A stretch of 64,000 bases of DNA from an uncultured Chlorobiaceae bacterium (lineage in GTDB: Bacteria; Bacteroidota; Chlorobiia; Chlorobiales; Chlorobiaceae). The notes beneath the pieces were generated by a model. It was not told the DNA's origin, did not search any database, and worked only from the letters and a program-made list of their open reading frames with translations. Positions 1-10,231 of the stretch are shown piece by piece; position 1 is the first letter of the stretch; each line of letters begins with the position of its first letter. The stretch spans positions 95,272-159,271 of the forward strand of contig CAIMPI010000015.1 of the NCBI GenBank assembly GCA_903843305.1, in the 5' to 3' direction. The position numbers and the translations under genes are program-made.

Positions 1-881
1 GGGGCGCCAAACTGCATGAAAGGAGCATCGGTACCCCGTCCTTCACTAACCATTGTCGCTTCAAGAAAGACCGTTGATGGATATATAATAGCCGTGTCAA
101 CATTTCTGATATTAGGCGAAGGGTTTTTGAAGCTGAATCCTGAATACTCATCGGCAAACCTGTCCCGCCGATATCCCTGCATCGGTATTACCCTGAGATC
201 AAGCGTCCTGTAACTCTGCTCCTTCAACAAGATGGCAATCTCACCAACCGTCATTGAATGAACAAAGGGAATATTAACTGCTCCTACAAACGACTCATAT
301 CCGGATGTCACCATGAACCCCTCTTGATGCAATGGAATAACAGGATTCGGACGATCCAGAACCATAAAAGCAATCCCCGCCTCCTCGCAAGCCTCCATGG
401 CACTCTTCATCGTGGAAATGTAGGTATAACAGCGGGTGCCAACGTCCTGAAGATCAAAGACAAGCACATCAATCTGCAGCAACTGGTGGATATCAGGTTT
501 TATTTTGGTTCCATAGAGTGAAAAAACAGGGATAGTGTCTGCAACAATGGTACTGCCAACCTTTTGACCTGCGTCAATATCAGCCGAAAAACCGTGCTCG
601 GGTGCCATGAGAAACTTCACTCTTACACCATTTCTTAGCATTACGACATAATCCGGCTCTCCTCGCCGAGTGGCGCCTGCCGTATTGGTAATAAGGCCAA
701 CTCTCAAGCCTGAAAGCTCCCGGCATCCAGAGGCTTCAAGCCGATCAATGCCATAGAGCAATTGTTCAGCAAAAACAGGATGCGGAACAAGGAAAAGAGC
801 TGCAAGAGTTAGACAGAGCATGAAAAAGCTCTTTTTTCCAATATCGAAAAGCATCGAAAACGAGCGGGTATCAAGAGTCAT
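1..881 (-). CDS. DUF1343 (NamZ-like exo-beta-N-acetylmuramidase) protein, partial at window edge
   Basis: The frame is open from the start at 881 to the left edge of the window, so the C-terminus lies outside. The start ATG is preceded by GGAGG at 7-nt spacing. The first ~35 residues form a signal peptide (hydrophobic stretch FMLCLTLAALFLV, then a likely cut after VFA). Motifs typical of DUF1343 follow: APEHGF, LVFDLQDVGTRCYTY, LDRPNP and, near the edge, SEGRGTDAPF. Family members release N-acetylmuramic acid from the non-reducing end of peptidoglycan fragments, so a periplasmic role in wall recycling is likely. The family call is firm; the enzymatic activity is taken from the family. The gene is read in the same direction as the tRNA upstream but a terminator lies between them. 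Confidence 0.88.
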   Translation of the reverse strand, partial: MTLDTRSFSMLFDIGKKSFFMLCLTLAALFLVPHPVFAEQLLYGIDRLEASGCRELSGLRVGLITNTAGATRRGEPDYVVMLRNGVRVKFLMAPEHGFSADIDAGQKVGSTIVADTIPVFSLYGTKIKPDIHQLLQIDVLVFDLQDVGTRCYTYISTMKSAMEACEEAGIAFMVLDRPNPVIPLHQEGFMVTSGYESFVGAVNIPFVHSMTVGEIAILLKEQSYRTLDLRVIPMQGYRRDRFADEYSGFSFKNPSPNIRNVDTAIIYPSTVFLEATMVSEGRGTDAPFMQFGA

Positions 882-907
882 TACGTGCCTCCGAAAAAAT
901 ATGCACA

Positions 908-938
908 AAAAAAGCCGCCTCAAAACTGGGCGGCTTTT
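908..938 (-). terminator. rho-independent terminator after tRNA-fMet
   Basis: A hairpin with a GCCGCC/GGCGGC stem (914-919 with 929-934) is flanked by A and T runs on both sides, so it can work in both directions. On the minus strand it lies directly after the initiator tRNA and before the NamZ-like gene. Confidence 0.8.
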
Positions 939-940
939 AC

Positions 941-1016
<76 letters not shown>

Positions 1017-1061
1017 ATGTTTGTATTTCAATGTAAGCAATAAAATCTCTTTTCCAAACAA

Positions 1062-3170
1062 TTATTGTATCTGTTTACCGTTTATTTTATCTCCTGAAGG
1101 TTCTATGACAAAAAGCTTACCATCATCTCCCTCAACAGCAAGAATCATACCCTCTGAAACCTCATCTCGAATGGAACGTTCAGCAAGATTTGCCACAAGC
1201 ACTACATTTTTGCCAATCATCTCTTCAGGAGTGTAATGCTTTGCAATACCAGCAAGCACCTGTTTTGTGACAGAGCCGACCTGCAGTTGCAGTTTCAGCA
1301 ATTTGCCTGCTTTCTTGACCGCTTCAGCAGCAATAACTTTAGCAACCCGCAAGTCAACTTTAAGAAAATCGTCAAAACTTATTACTGGCTTGAACTCCAT
1401 GCGGCTCTCGGTAACTCCCGCCTCCCGTTTTTCGGCTTCAGCAAGTAACAGTGCAATCTTTTCAAGCTCCGGCGCAATGGCACTATCCTCAATTTTGGTA
1501 AAGAGAATTTCAGATTTCTCCCTGAGCTTGTGACCTTGCTTCAGCGTCGGAAATAGCAGTTCTGAAAACTGAGATTTGCCGTAAACGATCAGATCCTCAA
1601 TGCACCCATCAAAGCCGAGCATGGCATGAATGCGGTTGCAGGTTTCAGGGATAACCGGAAAAAGTGCAATAGAGAGCGCATGACAGAGATTGAGCGAGAG
1701 CGCCATCGTTCTTGCCGCTGCGTCACGATCGACCTTGATCATTTTCCACGGTTCAGAGAGCGTCAGAAAGCGATTCGCAGCTCTCGCAATATCCATGCCA
1801 AACGAAGCCGTATCCCGGAAATGGAAGCCTTCATAAGCGAGGTCAAGCTGTTCGAGAGTATCCTGCCAGTCAATCCCGAGAGTATTCCACTCTTCAGCGG
1901 TAGAATCGCAAGGCACCTCTCCATCAAAACGGGCATTGGTAAAATCAACCGAGCGCTTGATAAAATTGCCAAGTGTATCGGCCAGCTCACCATTGGTCCG
2001 GTTCTGAAAATCCTGCCAACTGAAATCAGTATCCTTGTTTTCGGGATAGTTCATCGCAATGCTATAGCGAAGAGTATCCGCAGGAAATTTTTCAAGGAAT
2101 TCACCAAGATAGACCGCATAGTTCCTTGATTTTGAAAACTTTCTCCCTTCAAAATTCATAAACTCCGATGCAGGGACATTATCGGCAAGATTATAGAGCT
2201 CACTTTTACGCCCTTGGTTCCATGCCATCAGAATAGCCGGAAACATCAGTGTATGAAAAACAATATTATCCTTGCCAATAAAGTGAACAAGGCGACACTG
2301 AGGATCCTGCCAGTATGATTTCCACAGATCGCTCTCTCCTTGCTGTGCCGCCCACTCCTTGGTGAATGAGATATAGCCCAGCACCGCATCAAACCAGACA
2401 TAGAGCACCTTTCCAACGGACTCTTCGTTCTCAAGGGGCACCTTTATTCCCCATGACAGGTCACGGGTAATCGCTCGATCATTCAGACCCTGTTTAAGCC
2501 AGGTCTGAGTATAGTTAACCACATTTGAGCGCCAATCATCCACATGGGTATGAACATAGGCCTCAAGCTGCTCCTGAAAGCGTCCAAGTGGGAAATACCA
2601 GTGCATGGTGTCTCGGAGTTCCGGCGTTGCATCCGAGAGTTTGCTCTTCGGGTTGATCAGTTCAAGTGGGCTTAAATGGGTACCGCACTGTTCGCACTGA
2701 TCACCATTGGCCTCTGGATTGTTGCAGATTGGACAAGTTCCGGTCACATATCGGTCAGAAAGAAAGCGGTTTGCTTTCCGGTCAAAAAACAGCTTTTCAT
2801 TTTTTTGTTGAAAAATTCCCTTTCCCTCTATCTCAAGAAAGAACTCCTGTGCGGTGTTATGATGAACCGCTGAGGTGGTTCTACCATAGTAATCAAAAGA
2901 GATACCGCACTTTGAGAATGCGTCATAGTTCATCCGATGATAGCGATCAACAACATCCTGCGGTGAAATCCCCTCCTTTTCAGCAGTAATGGTAATGGGA
3001 ACTCCATGTTCATCTGATCCGCCAATATGGATGATATTCTCACCCTTAAGCCTTTTATACCGGACATAAATGTCGGCAGGAAGATAAACACCGGCAAGAT
3101 GGCCAAGATGAACCGGGCCATTGGCATAAGGAAGGGCTGACGTGACAAACGTTCTTGTAAACTGAGGCAT
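1062..3170 (-). CDS. metG: methionyl-tRNA synthetase
   Basis: Charges tRNA-Met with methionine in the cytoplasm. Class I signatures are present: HLGH at residues 21-24 (PYANGPVHLGHLAG) and KFSKS near residue 340. A zinc-binding knuckle (CPICNNPEANGDQCEQC) sits near residue 150 in the connective peptide. The last ~100 residues (from about FDDFLKVDLRVAKV) form an EMAP-II-like tRNA-binding domain that dimerises the long MetG type; total length of ~700 fits this form. I place the start at the ATG at 3170; an in-frame TTG three codons upstream (3179) is less likely. It follows the PSP1 gene by about 12 nt and is probably cotranscribed with it. Confidence 0.97.
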   Translation of the reverse strand: MPQFTRTFVTSALPYANGPVHLGHLAGVYLPADIYVRYKRLKGENIIHIGGSDEHGVPITITAEKEGISPQDVVDRYHRMNYDAFSKCGISFDYYGRTTSAVHHNTAQEFFLEIEGKGIFQQKNEKLFFDRKANRFLSDRYVTGTCPICNNPEANGDQCEQCGTHLSPLELINPKSKLSDATPELRDTMHWYFPLGRFQEQLEAYVHTHVDDWRSNVVNYTQTWLKQGLNDRAITRDLSWGIKVPLENEESVGKVLYVWFDAVLGYISFTKEWAAQQGESDLWKSYWQDPQCRLVHFIGKDNIVFHTLMFPAILMAWNQGRKSELYNLADNVPASEFMNFEGRKFSKSRNYAVYLGEFLEKFPADTLRYSIAMNYPENKDTDFSWQDFQNRTNGELADTLGNFIKRSVDFTNARFDGEVPCDSTAEEWNTLGIDWQDTLEQLDLAYEGFHFRDTASFGMDIARAANRFLTLSEPWKMIKVDRDAAARTMALSLNLCHALSIALFPVIPETCNRIHAMLGFDGCIEDLIVYGKSQFSELLFPTLKQGHKLREKSEILFTKIEDSAIAPELEKIALLLAEAEKREAGVTESRMEFKPVISFDDFLKVDLRVAKVIAAEAVKKAGKLLKLQLQVGSVTKQVLAGIAKHYTPEEMIGKNVVLVANLAERSIRDEVSEGMILAVEGDDGKLFVIEPSGDKINGKQIQ

Positions 3171-3182
3171 AGATGACAACCG

Positions 3183-4160
3183 TTATTTTTTGACAAACAG
3201 GGCATTAAACTTGTCGACAGGAACCCTGCGTATCTGATCGCTTTGCTGGTAACGAAGGCAAACAAGTTTTTTCTGGGCATCAATACTTTCAACCACAGCA
3301 GGCCCCTCAGGAGTTAAGACTCTGGATCCTAAAGAAGGAACCTGTGACTGACTGACAGAGTGAGAACGACATCCCTTCTCATGTTTCGAAAAACCAAGAC
3401 AACATTTAGGGCGATTACATATCCCTGTGATATTGAATGCGTGGCTCTCATTGCCGGCGGCTTCGGAATATTGAGATTTTTCAGCAAACGGATTGGCATG
3501 AATTTTCTGCAGCCAGCTCGAACAACACAAAAGGCAACCACACGGACCAAAAGCATTAGCTCTTCTGGCCTCTTCACGTGTCGTAATCTGCACCATCTGA
3601 ATTCTTGCCTTGAACTCTCCGGCAAGATCACGGACAAGCGTTCTGAAGTCTACCCGATGTGACGAGGTATAGTAAACCGAAAGTTTTTGCTGATCCATAC
3701 GCAATTCAACATCAACCAGCTTCAGATCAAGTTCGTGCTTTTTAATCTTGCTCAGGCAGATCTCCCGAACATCCGACTGCCGTTTTTTCAGCTCAATAAT
3801 TGCCTGGCAGTCATTCTCATCAGCAATCCGCAACACTGCTGTCCACTCCTGACCATTCTTATCCAAACCTTTAAGCTGAAGTTTTTTTCGGGCAATCTGG
3901 CCTGTCGAATAAACAACACCAAAATCGTATCCTCCATCCGATTCAATAATAACCTGCTGCCCGATACTGAAAGGGATTCCTGTATTATTGACAAAAAAAT
4001 CCCGCCTGCAGCCCTGCAACTCAACTTCACAGATATCATCAGAGACACTTTCAGAAGAAGCCCCGTAAATCGATTCCATCTCACTGTGCAACAGTTGTGA
4101 AAGCCGCAACCTTATCCTTGCATTATCACCCAGAAGACAACTACATATAACATTACTCAT
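3183..4160 (-). CDS. PSP1 C-terminal domain protein (YaaT/RicT-like)
   Basis: A 325-residue protein of the PSP1/RicT family. The family core sits in the middle, with a block of conserved cysteines: FGPCGCLLCCSSW, then CNRPKCCLGF about 40 residues later. In Bacillus RicT such cysteines bind [4Fe-4S] clusters in the RicAFT complex that affects RNA processing, sporulation and competence; the role in Chlorobi is not established. A C-terminal SH3-like stretch (TPEGPAVVESIDAQKKLVCL) resembles the end of many members. It lies immediately upstream of metG in the same direction. The family is clear and the function is not. Confidence 0.88.
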   Translation of the reverse strand: MSNVICSCLLGDNARIRLRLSQLLHSEMESIYGASSESVSDDICEVELQGCRRDFFVNNTGIPFSIGQQVIIESDGGYDFGVVYSTGQIARKKLQLKGLDKNGQEWTAVLRIADENDCQAIIELKKRQSDVREICLSKIKKHELDLKLVDVELRMDQQKLSVYYTSSHRVDFRTLVRDLAGEFKARIQMVQITTREEARRANAFGPCGCLLCCSSWLQKIHANPFAEKSQYSEAAGNESHAFNITGICNRPKCCLGFSKHEKGCRSHSVSQSQVPSLGSRVLTPEGPAVVESIDAQKKLVCLRYQQSDQIRRVPVDKFNALFVKK

Positions 4161-4240
4161 GAATAGGGGGACGTTGTTGATTTTATGTACTTACATCAGT
4201 CATTAAAGAATAATCCTGCGATCAAGCAACAAGATACTGT

Positions 4241-5023
4241 TCATGATTCGGTAAACTCCTTACCTCTATCAAGACGCATGAAACGCCTGAATGCTTCACT
4301 CCTTCGGTTAACGGATGCAATCCCTTTGACAAGAGACACTGCTTCATCAAGCTTTCGGCTCTTTATCTTCTCACTTAGCTCATCAAGATGACTCTCCGTC
4401 ATCCTCTGCATATATGCGGTGAGATCATCTGCGCCAGCATATTCTTCCCGGGAAACGATAAACGGCTCCCTGAAAGATAAAAACAGCTCTGGTTTTTGTT
4501 CATCAAGATATTCAATCCGACTGACAATTGAAACAAGGTAAACCTGCGGGATCTTTTCAAGCACCCGGGAAACAATCGATGCGGTCCCTTTAAAAAAAAC
4601 AAGCGGCCGCTTATCGACATGCTCTATCTTTCCCTGCGGAAAAATCCACAGGGCATTCTGACGCTCATTGTCGTCGGTCAGCAATTCAGCAGCATAACGA
4701 AGCGTGGCAGGCCAAGTTTTCGGACGGTAACGGTCAAGAGAAAAAGCTCCTATACGGGTAAAAAAGCGGTGCTTCCGTAACTGCTTAAACTCAATAATAA
4801 TATGCAGGCGCTGGTGAAAAAACTTTTTGGTGCAGAGTGGCGACCAAAAACCGTCCCACCAGTAAGCATGATTAGCATAAAAAATAACCGGAATACGAAG
4901 ATCCATCTCCTGCACTCCGGACTCCATAAAAACGCGTACAGAGTTAAAATATTTTTTGAACTGGCGGCGGGAATACCAGTTAAACCACAACGTATACAAT
5001 CGGCTGCGACGAACTTTCAGCAT
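4241..5023 (-). CDS. lysophospholipid acyltransferase family protein (PlsC-like)
   Basis: A 260-residue membrane-associated acyltransferase. The catalytic block NHAYWWDGF near residue 50 fits the NHx4D motif of the glycerolphosphate acyltransferase superfamily, and IFPQGKI near residue 125 matches the second substrate-binding block (usually FPEG). Such enzymes acylate lysophospholipids or related glycolipid/carotenoid acceptors; in green sulfur bacteria a glycosyl-carotenoid acyltransferase is one possible alternative, so the acceptor is left open. It starts 7 nt after the end-to-start junction with the aminotransferase gene and probably shares its transcript. Confidence 0.8.
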   Translation of the reverse strand: MLKVRRSRLYTLWFNWYSRRQFKKYFNSVRVFMESGVQEMDLRIPVIFYANHAYWWDGFWSPLCTKKFFHQRLHIIIEFKQLRKHRFFTRIGAFSLDRYRPKTWPATLRYAAELLTDDNERQNALWIFPQGKIEHVDKRPLVFFKGTASIVSRVLEKIPQVYLVSIVSRIEYLDEQKPELFLSFREPFIVSREEYAGADDLTAYMQRMTESHLDELSEKIKSRKLDEAVSLVKGIASVNRRSEAFRRFMRLDRGKEFTES

Positions 5024-5030
5024 TGACGCC

Positions 5031-6239
5031 CTATTGAAAAGCTCTCCTGATACGATTTACCGCTTCCTCAAGTGCGGCTATTGATGCTGCATAAGAGAGA
5101 CGGAGGTTTTCCGGCGCCCCGAAAGCATCTCCCGGGACAGTAGCAACATGATGCACCTTCAGAAGATATTCGGCAACATCTGCGGAGTCTTTCATCACAA
5201 CACCATTAAAGGTTTGACCAAGCACACCACTGATATCAGGAAAAATATAAAACGCACCCTGAGGCAAAGCAGTTTTAAAGCCTGGAATGCTATTTAGAGC
5301 CTGGTACATGTAATCACGCCTCTTTTCAAATTCAGCACGACGCTCTTCAACAATTCCCTGATCACCATTCAGGGCTGCAACAGCGGCTTTCTGGGCTATG
5401 GCGTTAGGATTTGAAGTGGTCTGTGACTGTATCTTGTCGCAGGCATCGATCAGCCATTTCGGACCAGCAAGGTATCCTATTCTCCATCCCGTCATGGCAT
5501 AAGATTTCGAAACTCCATTACTGACAATAACCCACTCCTTCATTTCAGGAATCCTTGCCGGAGAAAAAGGACGAACGCCACCATAGACAATCATGTCGTA
5601 CATTTCATCAGAGACCACAAAAATACCGCGACCTTCGACAACTGCCATCAATGCACGCACTTCAACTTCACTATAAACAGCACCGGTAGGATTAGAGGGC
5701 GAATTCAGAACAAATATTTTTGTTTTTGGAGTAATGGCAGCCCCAAGCTGAGCGGGTGTTATCTTATATTCAGTTTCCAGAGTGGTATGAACAATAACCG
5801 GTGTGCCACCCGCAAGACGAACCATTTCAGGAAAGCTAACCCAGTAAGGAGCAGGAACAATCACCTCATCGCCCTCTTCGCAAAGCGCAAGGAAGGTATT
5901 GGCAAGTGTCTGTTTACCACCATTGCTGACAATGATCTGGTTTTCCTGAAACTCAAGACCATTATCACGTCGGAACTTTTCCATAATAGCTTTCTTGAGA
6001 TCCGCAATACCTGAATTTGTCGTATAACGGGTAAATCCAGCATTAATTGCGTCTATACCTGCCTGATTGACATGGGCCGGAGTGGGAAAATCCGGCTCTC
6101 CTGCTGAAAGGCTGACAATATCCATGCCTTCAGCTTTCATTTTAGCAGCAAGATTGCTGATTCGCATGGTCTGCGATTCCTGCATACTGAGTACCCTGCG
6201 GGTGAGATATTGTTCTTCTGGCAAAGGTGTTATCGACAT
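5031..6239 (-). CDS. aspartate aminotransferase (class I/II, PLP-dependent)
   Basis: A 402-residue fold-type I aminotransferase. The PLP lysine motif [20 protein letters not shown] is present near residue 240, along with NSPSNPTG near residue 175 and the N-terminal [12 protein letters not shown]. These fit the class Ib aspartate/prephenate aminotransferase subgroup. It would move amino groups between aspartate and 2-oxoglutarate, feeding the reductive TCA cycle and amino-acid synthesis; some family members act on prephenate instead. It lies between coaD and the acyltransferase in a run of tightly spaced minus-strand genes. Confidence 0.92.
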   Translation of the reverse strand: MSITPLPEEQYLTRRVLSMQESQTMRISNLAAKMKAEGMDIVSLSAGEPDFPTPAHVNQAGIDAINAGFTRYTTNSGIADLKKAIMEKFRRDNGLEFQENQIIVSNGGKQTLANTFLALCEEGDEVIVPAPYWVSFPEMVRLAGGTPVIVHTTLETEYKITPAQLGAAITPKTKIFVLNSPSNPTGAVYSEVEVRALMAVVEGRGIFVVSDEMYDMIVYGGVRPFSPARIPEMKEWVIVSNGVSKSYAMTGWRIGYLAGPKWLIDACDKIQSQTTSNPNAIAQKAAVAALNGDQGIVEERRAEFEKRRDYMYQALNSIPGFKTALPQGAFYIFPDISGVLGQTFNGVVMKDSADVAEYLLKVHHVATVPGDAFGAPENLRLSYAASIAALEEAVNRIRRAFQ

Positions 6240-6254
6240 ATCAAAAATAGTTTG

Positions 6255-6758
6255 TTAAAATTGTTTATGGTTCAGTTCTTCACGTTTTTGATGCATCATA
6301 TCCAAGACACAAGGGTGTACAAACTTACTGACATCGCCACCAAGCATAGCTACCTCTTTAATTATAGATGATGCCACATAGGTATACTTCACATTCGGCA
6401 TCAGAAACACGGTGGTTACATCGGGATAAAGTTGACGGTTGAGCAGCGACATCTGAAATTCATACTCAAAATCCTTGACTTGCCGTACCCCTCTGACAAT
6501 AGCTCTTGCGCCAACCTGTCGGGCATAATCAGCAAGCAATCCTTTATGAAGCACCTCAACACGGACACAGGGATAATCCCCTGTTACTTTTTTCGTCATC
6601 ACCTGTCGTTCCTCAATGGTAAACAGTGCATGTTTCTGACTGTTCTCTGCGATAACAACAATAACTTCCTCAAAAATATTCAAAGCACGCTCAAGTACAT
6701 CAAGATGACCGTTTGTAAAGGGATCGAACGTTCCGGGATAAATGGCTTTGGATTTCAT
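6255..6758 (-). CDS. coaD: phosphopantetheine adenylyltransferase
   Basis: Transfers AMP from ATP to 4'-phosphopantetheine, the penultimate step of coenzyme A synthesis. [19 protein letters not shown] at the N-terminus carries the nucleotidyltransferase motif, and ISS-type C-terminal residues ([21 protein letters not shown]) match the family; length of 167 residues is typical. I choose the ATG at 6758 because it overlaps the rsmD stop as ATGA; an in-frame TTG three codons upstream is ignored. The rsmD-coaD pairing is common in bacteria. Confidence 0.96.
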   Translation of the reverse strand: MKSKAIYPGTFDPFTNGHLDVLERALNIFEEVIVVIAENSQKHALFTIEERQVMTKKVTGDYPCVRVEVLHKGLLADYARQVGARAIVRGVRQVKDFEYEFQMSLLNRQLYPDVTTVFLMPNVKYTYVASSIIKEVAMLGGDVSKFVHPCVLDMMHQKREELNHKQF

Positions 6759-7306
6759 GATCTGCAAAGGTTATTGCTGAAAAAAGTAACTCTTGTCATA
6801 CCGTAATCCTTGTGAAAAGAGTAATTCGGCGACGGACTGAAATCGAGATGTGTACTATGTTCGACAAGAAGCATACCCTCTTCGGTAAGAAGAGCACTTC
6901 CAAAAATCCTTTCAATCAACCGATCGTAATCAGACCAGGAATAAGGCGGATCACAAAAAAGAAGGTCAAACGGCCCAGTCGCATGCGCAAGAAATGCTGA
7001 AACATCTGCGTTGACAATCCTGACACCTTCCTGCACGCCGAGCTGAAGAGCTGTTGCTTTCATGGCTTTCAACGCCTCAACATGCTGATCGACAAAACAA
7101 ACTGAGCTGGCACCACGACTCAGCGCCTCGAAACCAAGAGAACCAAACCCCGCAAACAAATCAAGAACGGAAATACCTTCAAAGTCAATTCTTGCTGCAA
7201 GCGTATCAAAAATGGATTTTTTCACTCTGCTGCTACAAGGACGAATAGCTTGAGAAGATGAGCTCCTTATTTTTCGCCCTTTATATATACCTGTCAGAAT
7301 CTGCAC
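6755..7306 (-). CDS. rsmD: 16S rRNA (guanine966-N2)-methyltransferase
   Basis: A 183-residue SAM-dependent methyltransferase. The SAM-binding block [20 protein letters not shown] and the catalytic FCDPPY motif identify RsmD, which methylates G966 of 16S rRNA. The best start is a GTG at 7306, 14 nt after the transketolase stop. Its 3' end overlaps coaD by 4 nt, which suggests translational coupling. Confidence 0.94.
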   Translation of the reverse strand: MQILTGIYKGRKIRSSSSQAIRPCSSRVKKSIFDTLAARIDFEGISVLDLFAGFGSLGFEALSRGASSVCFVDQHVEALKAMKATALQLGVQEGVRIVNADVSAFLAHATGPFDLLFCDPPYSWSDYDRLIERIFGSALLTEEGMLLVEHSTHLDFSPSPNYSFHKDYGMTRVTFFSNNLCRS

Positions 7307-7320
7307 GAAACCAATGCTGC

Positions 7321-8232
7321 CTAAAAATCACCGAATTCGGTCTCTCCAAGAATGGCAAGTGCCTTAACTGCCTCATCTTTTGATGGGGGTTTTCCATGCC
7401 AATTGCTGTTGTCTGGCATTGAACCTTCAAAAAATGGAACCCCTTTTCCCATAATCGTTCTTGCAAGAACAACCGTTGGCCTTTTACGATTTTTACACGA
7501 TTTGATTTTTTCGATGGTACTGACAAAATCCTCCATATCGTTGCCATCACATTGATAGACATCCCACCCGAATGCGCGCCATTTATCAGCAAACGGCTCC
7601 ACACCCATGATAGAGGAAACCTCACCGTCAATCTGCAGATTATTGTAATCGACAATACCGATAATTTTATCGAGCTTATAATGGGATGCACTCATCGCCG
7701 CTTCCCATATCTGTCCTTCCTGACATTCGCCATCACCCATCAGGCAGAAGACATCGTTCTCCTTGCCATCCATACGAAGACCAAGGGCCGCACCTACTGC
7801 AGCAGAAAGACCCTGACCAAGAGAGCCGGATGCGATTCTGATACCCGGAAGCCTCGATTCAGAAGTAGGATGACCCTGCAAGTAGGAGTTAATCTGCCGC
7901 AGAGAGTTCAGTTCGCTAAGTGGAAAATAACCAGAACGGGCAAGAACACTGTACCAGACCGGAGCAATATGACCATTGGAGAGAAAAACCATATCCTCGT
8001 CATGATCACTCCAGAACTCATGCGGCTTGTGCTGAAGTACCCGAAAGTAGAGCGCAGTAAAAATATCTGCCATACCAAGAGAACCACCCGTATGGCCAGA
8101 ATTGGCCATAACAAGCATTCTGATAATATCCCGACGGACCTGGCGGGCCATTTCCTTGAGATCCGCAATTGCTGCAAGCTTAAGCAACACACCTTTTTTT
8201 TCAGCAGGATACAGTTTTACGTCTTTTGCCAT
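7321..8232 (-). CDS. transketolase, N-terminal (TPP-binding) subunit
   Basis: A 303-residue protein that covers only the thiamine-pyrophosphate-binding half of transketolase. Motifs are GHTGGSLGMADIFTALYF near residue 45, SLGQGLSAAVGAALG near 140, and the GDGECQEGQIWEAAM TPP/Mg motif near 165. The pyrimidine-binding and C-terminal halves are encoded separately at 38197-39180. The two chains are expected to assemble into an active enzyme of the non-oxidative pentose phosphate pathway. Split transketolase is well known in archaea and several anaerobes. Confidence 0.93.
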   Translation of the reverse strand: MAKDVKLYPAEKKGVLLKLAAIADLKEMARQVRRDIIRMLVMANSGHTGGSLGMADIFTALYFRVLQHKPHEFWSDHDEDMVFLSNGHIAPVWYSVLARSGYFPLSELNSLRQINSYLQGHPTSESRLPGIRIASGSLGQGLSAAVGAALGLRMDGKENDVFCLMGDGECQEGQIWEAAMSASHYKLDKIIGIVDYNNLQIDGEVSSIMGVEPFADKWRAFGWDVYQCDGNDMEDFVSTIEKIKSCKNRKRPTVVLARTIMGKGVPFFEGSMPDNSNWHGKPPSKDEAVKALAILGETEFGDF

Positions 8233-8270
8233 AATGATATGTCAACAAAATTCTTGTGAATTAATAAAAA

Positions 8271-8915
8271 TTATTCATGCTTCAATTTTCTTTCCCTGAA
8301 AAACTTCCATACAGAAAAAAAAAGCAGCAAAATAAAAAAAATCGAGACAGGAATACTGTACACGGCAACATAACCACCGATATTCTGCCAATTGCTTCCC
8401 AAGAAAAAACCGCCGTAAAGCAAAAGGGCATTCCATGCAAAAGCGCTGGCCATGGCTGCAAGAAGTACAAATGACATCCTGAGGTGCATCAAACCTGCCA
8501 TCACAGAAATAACCGCCCTGGAACCAAAAAGAAACCTGTTCACCAGTACCGCAAGGTAGCCGTGAGTTGCAAATTTCTGCCGAAGCAACTCCATATCAGA
8601 GGGCGGAAAAAACCGATGAATGCTTTTCGAAAACCGGTGCTGTACCGTAGTATCTCCCTCAGCATATAATTTCAAGCCGAGATATTTGCTGAGCATATAG
8701 ATCAGCATAAACCCAACCGTAGAACCAAGCGAAGCCGAAAACAGAGCGCCTGCAAACGTTAGCTGACTGTTATAAATCAGATACCCTATAAATGCTACAG
8801 GGACATCCCCGGGTATCGGCGGCACAACATTTTCAAGAAAAGCAATCAGAAAAAGGAAAACATAGACCGCAAAAGGGTCAGCATGCTGCAGCCATGAAAT
8901 CGCAGATTCAAGCAT
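8271..8915 (-). CDS. DedA family membrane protein
   Basis: A 214-residue integral membrane protein. The N-terminal segment FLENVVPPIPGDVPVAFIG and the later block VNRFLFGSRAVISVMAG, with its conserved arginines, are DedA (SNARE-associated/VTT) family hallmarks. At least four hydrophobic segments are visible. Family members act in lipid (undecaprenyl phosphate or phospholipid) translocation and membrane homeostasis; the substrate here cannot be read from sequence. It is transcribed with purC and the transketolase gene in the same direction. Confidence 0.9.
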   Translation of the reverse strand: MLESAISWLQHADPFAVYVFLFLIAFLENVVPPIPGDVPVAFIGYLIYNSQLTFAGALFSASLGSTVGFMLIYMLSKYLGLKLYAEGDTTVQHRFSKSIHRFFPPSDMELLRQKFATHGYLAVLVNRFLFGSRAVISVMAGLMHLRMSFVLLAAMASAFAWNALLLYGGFFLGSNWQNIGGYVAVYSIPVSIFFILLLFFSVWKFFRERKLKHE

Positions 8916-8944
8916 TGCAAACCCATTCTATCGTTACAGGAGTT

Positions 8945-9655
8945 TCAGTTAAGATCAAGAACCCTTCTCTGCACCTCACTATAGGCATCCTCAACACTCC
9001 CAAGATCAAAACGAAAACGATCCTTATCCATTTTTTCGTTCGTGTCAAGATCCCAGAACCGACAGGTATCAGGACTTATCTCATCACCAAGCAGTATCTC
9101 ATTGTTATTACGGCCAAATTCGAGTTTGAAGTCAACAAGCTTCAGTTTTCTTTCAGCAAAAAACTTGCGGAGCACCTCATTAACCGCTTCCGCACGCTGT
9201 TTCAGAACGGCAAGCTCATCAGGAGAAGCAACACCAAGCGCCACAGCATGAGATTCATTCATCAGCGGATCATCAAGATCGTCATCTTTCAAATAGAACT
9301 CAACAATAGGTCTTTCAAGCACTGTTCCTTCAACAAACCCATACCGCTTAACCAGCGAACCAGCAGCAATATTACGCACCACAACCTCAACCTTGATGAT
9401 ATCGAGACGCCGACAAAGCATGTCGCGATCTGACAGTTTTTCAACAAGATGGGTACGTATCCCTTTCTCCTCAAGCATAGCAAAAAGCTTGCAGGAAACA
9501 GCATTGTTCACAATACCTTTTTCAGCAATAGTTCCCTTTTTCTTGTTATTGAACGCAGTCGCATCGTCCTTGAACTCCTGTATCACCAAGTTGCTATCCT
9601 CCGTCAAGAAAACCTTTTTAGCCTTGCCTTCGTATAGCAGTGTCGTCTTTTTCAT
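8945..9655 (-). CDS. purC: SAICAR synthase (phosphoribosylaminoimidazole-succinocarboxamide synthase)
   Basis: Joins aspartate to CAIR in purine biosynthesis. The N-terminus LLYEGKAKKVF, the block VEVVVRNIAAGSLVKRYG, and LVDFKLEFGR near residue 175 followed by GDEISPDTCRFWD are diagnostic. A length of 236 residues is usual for the short bacterial form. Confidence 0.97.
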   Translation of the reverse strand: MKKTTLLYEGKAKKVFLTEDSNLVIQEFKDDATAFNNKKKGTIAEKGIVNNAVSCKLFAMLEEKGIRTHLVEKLSDRDMLCRRLDIIKVEVVVRNIAAGSLVKRYGFVEGTVLERPIVEFYLKDDDLDDPLMNESHAVALGVASPDELAVLKQRAEAVNEVLRKFFAERKLKLVDFKLEFGRNNNEILLGDEISPDTCRFWDLDTNEKMDKDRFRFDLGSVEDAYSEVQRRVLDLN

Positions 9656-9715
9656 ATTGAGCGTTTTTATATTTGATCAGCCATCATAACCGATAGCCGT
9701 TTATACCCTTAAATA

Positions 9716-10126
9716 TCACACTTCTGACTCTCCCTGACGATCAGATGCGGCCTGCTGAACCGCCCCGGTAAGCACAATAGTAATTTGATCGTCAGTCAGA
9801 CCCTTATCTTTCAAAAAATTCATAAATCTGAACACACCAAGATCAGACAGCATGGCTTTCGGCTGATCCTGCTCACTTAGCCCTCTGGTACGGCTATACT
9901 CTTCAGAAGTTTTAATCCAGTCATCAATGAACTCTTCCGACCTCCCGTTCTCAAGAAAAAAACCGGTCACAATCTCTTTAACCTTATCCCTTTCCGGTTC
10001 AGGATGAGCCAGAAAAATCAACTGCATCTCTTCGGAAATCCTTGCCAGCACAATAACCGCCTCCCTGTCCAGGGTCTCATCGAGGATATCTTTCGCCCGC
10101 TCTTTGACATCACTCTTGTGGGTCAT
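9716..10126 (-). CDS. hypothetical protein, 136 residues, acidic and helical
   Basis: I do not recognise a family. The protein is charged and predicted mainly helical, without signal peptide, membrane segment or cysteines. It starts MTHKSDVKERAKDILDE and has a stretch FLKDKGLTDDQITIVLTG near the end. The frame is intact for 136 codons in a gap between purC and the divergent EEP gene, and its composition resembles that of its neighbours, so it is probably a real lineage-specific gene. It is followed 60 nt later by purC in the same direction. Confidence 0.65.
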   Translation of the reverse strand: MTHKSDVKERAKDILDETLDREAVIVLARISEEMQLIFLAHPEPERDKVKEIVTGFFLENGRSEEFIDDWIKTSEEYSRTRGLSEQDQPKAMLSDLGVFRFMNFLKDKGLTDDQITIVLTGAVQQAASDRQGESEV

Positions 10127-10231
10127 AATGCATTCCGGATCGTTTGAAAATAAAAATATTAATAGCTTATAAATCCAGATTAAGTTACATAATCATTATG
10201 GTAAAGAAAAAAAATTACATAGAAAGAGGTT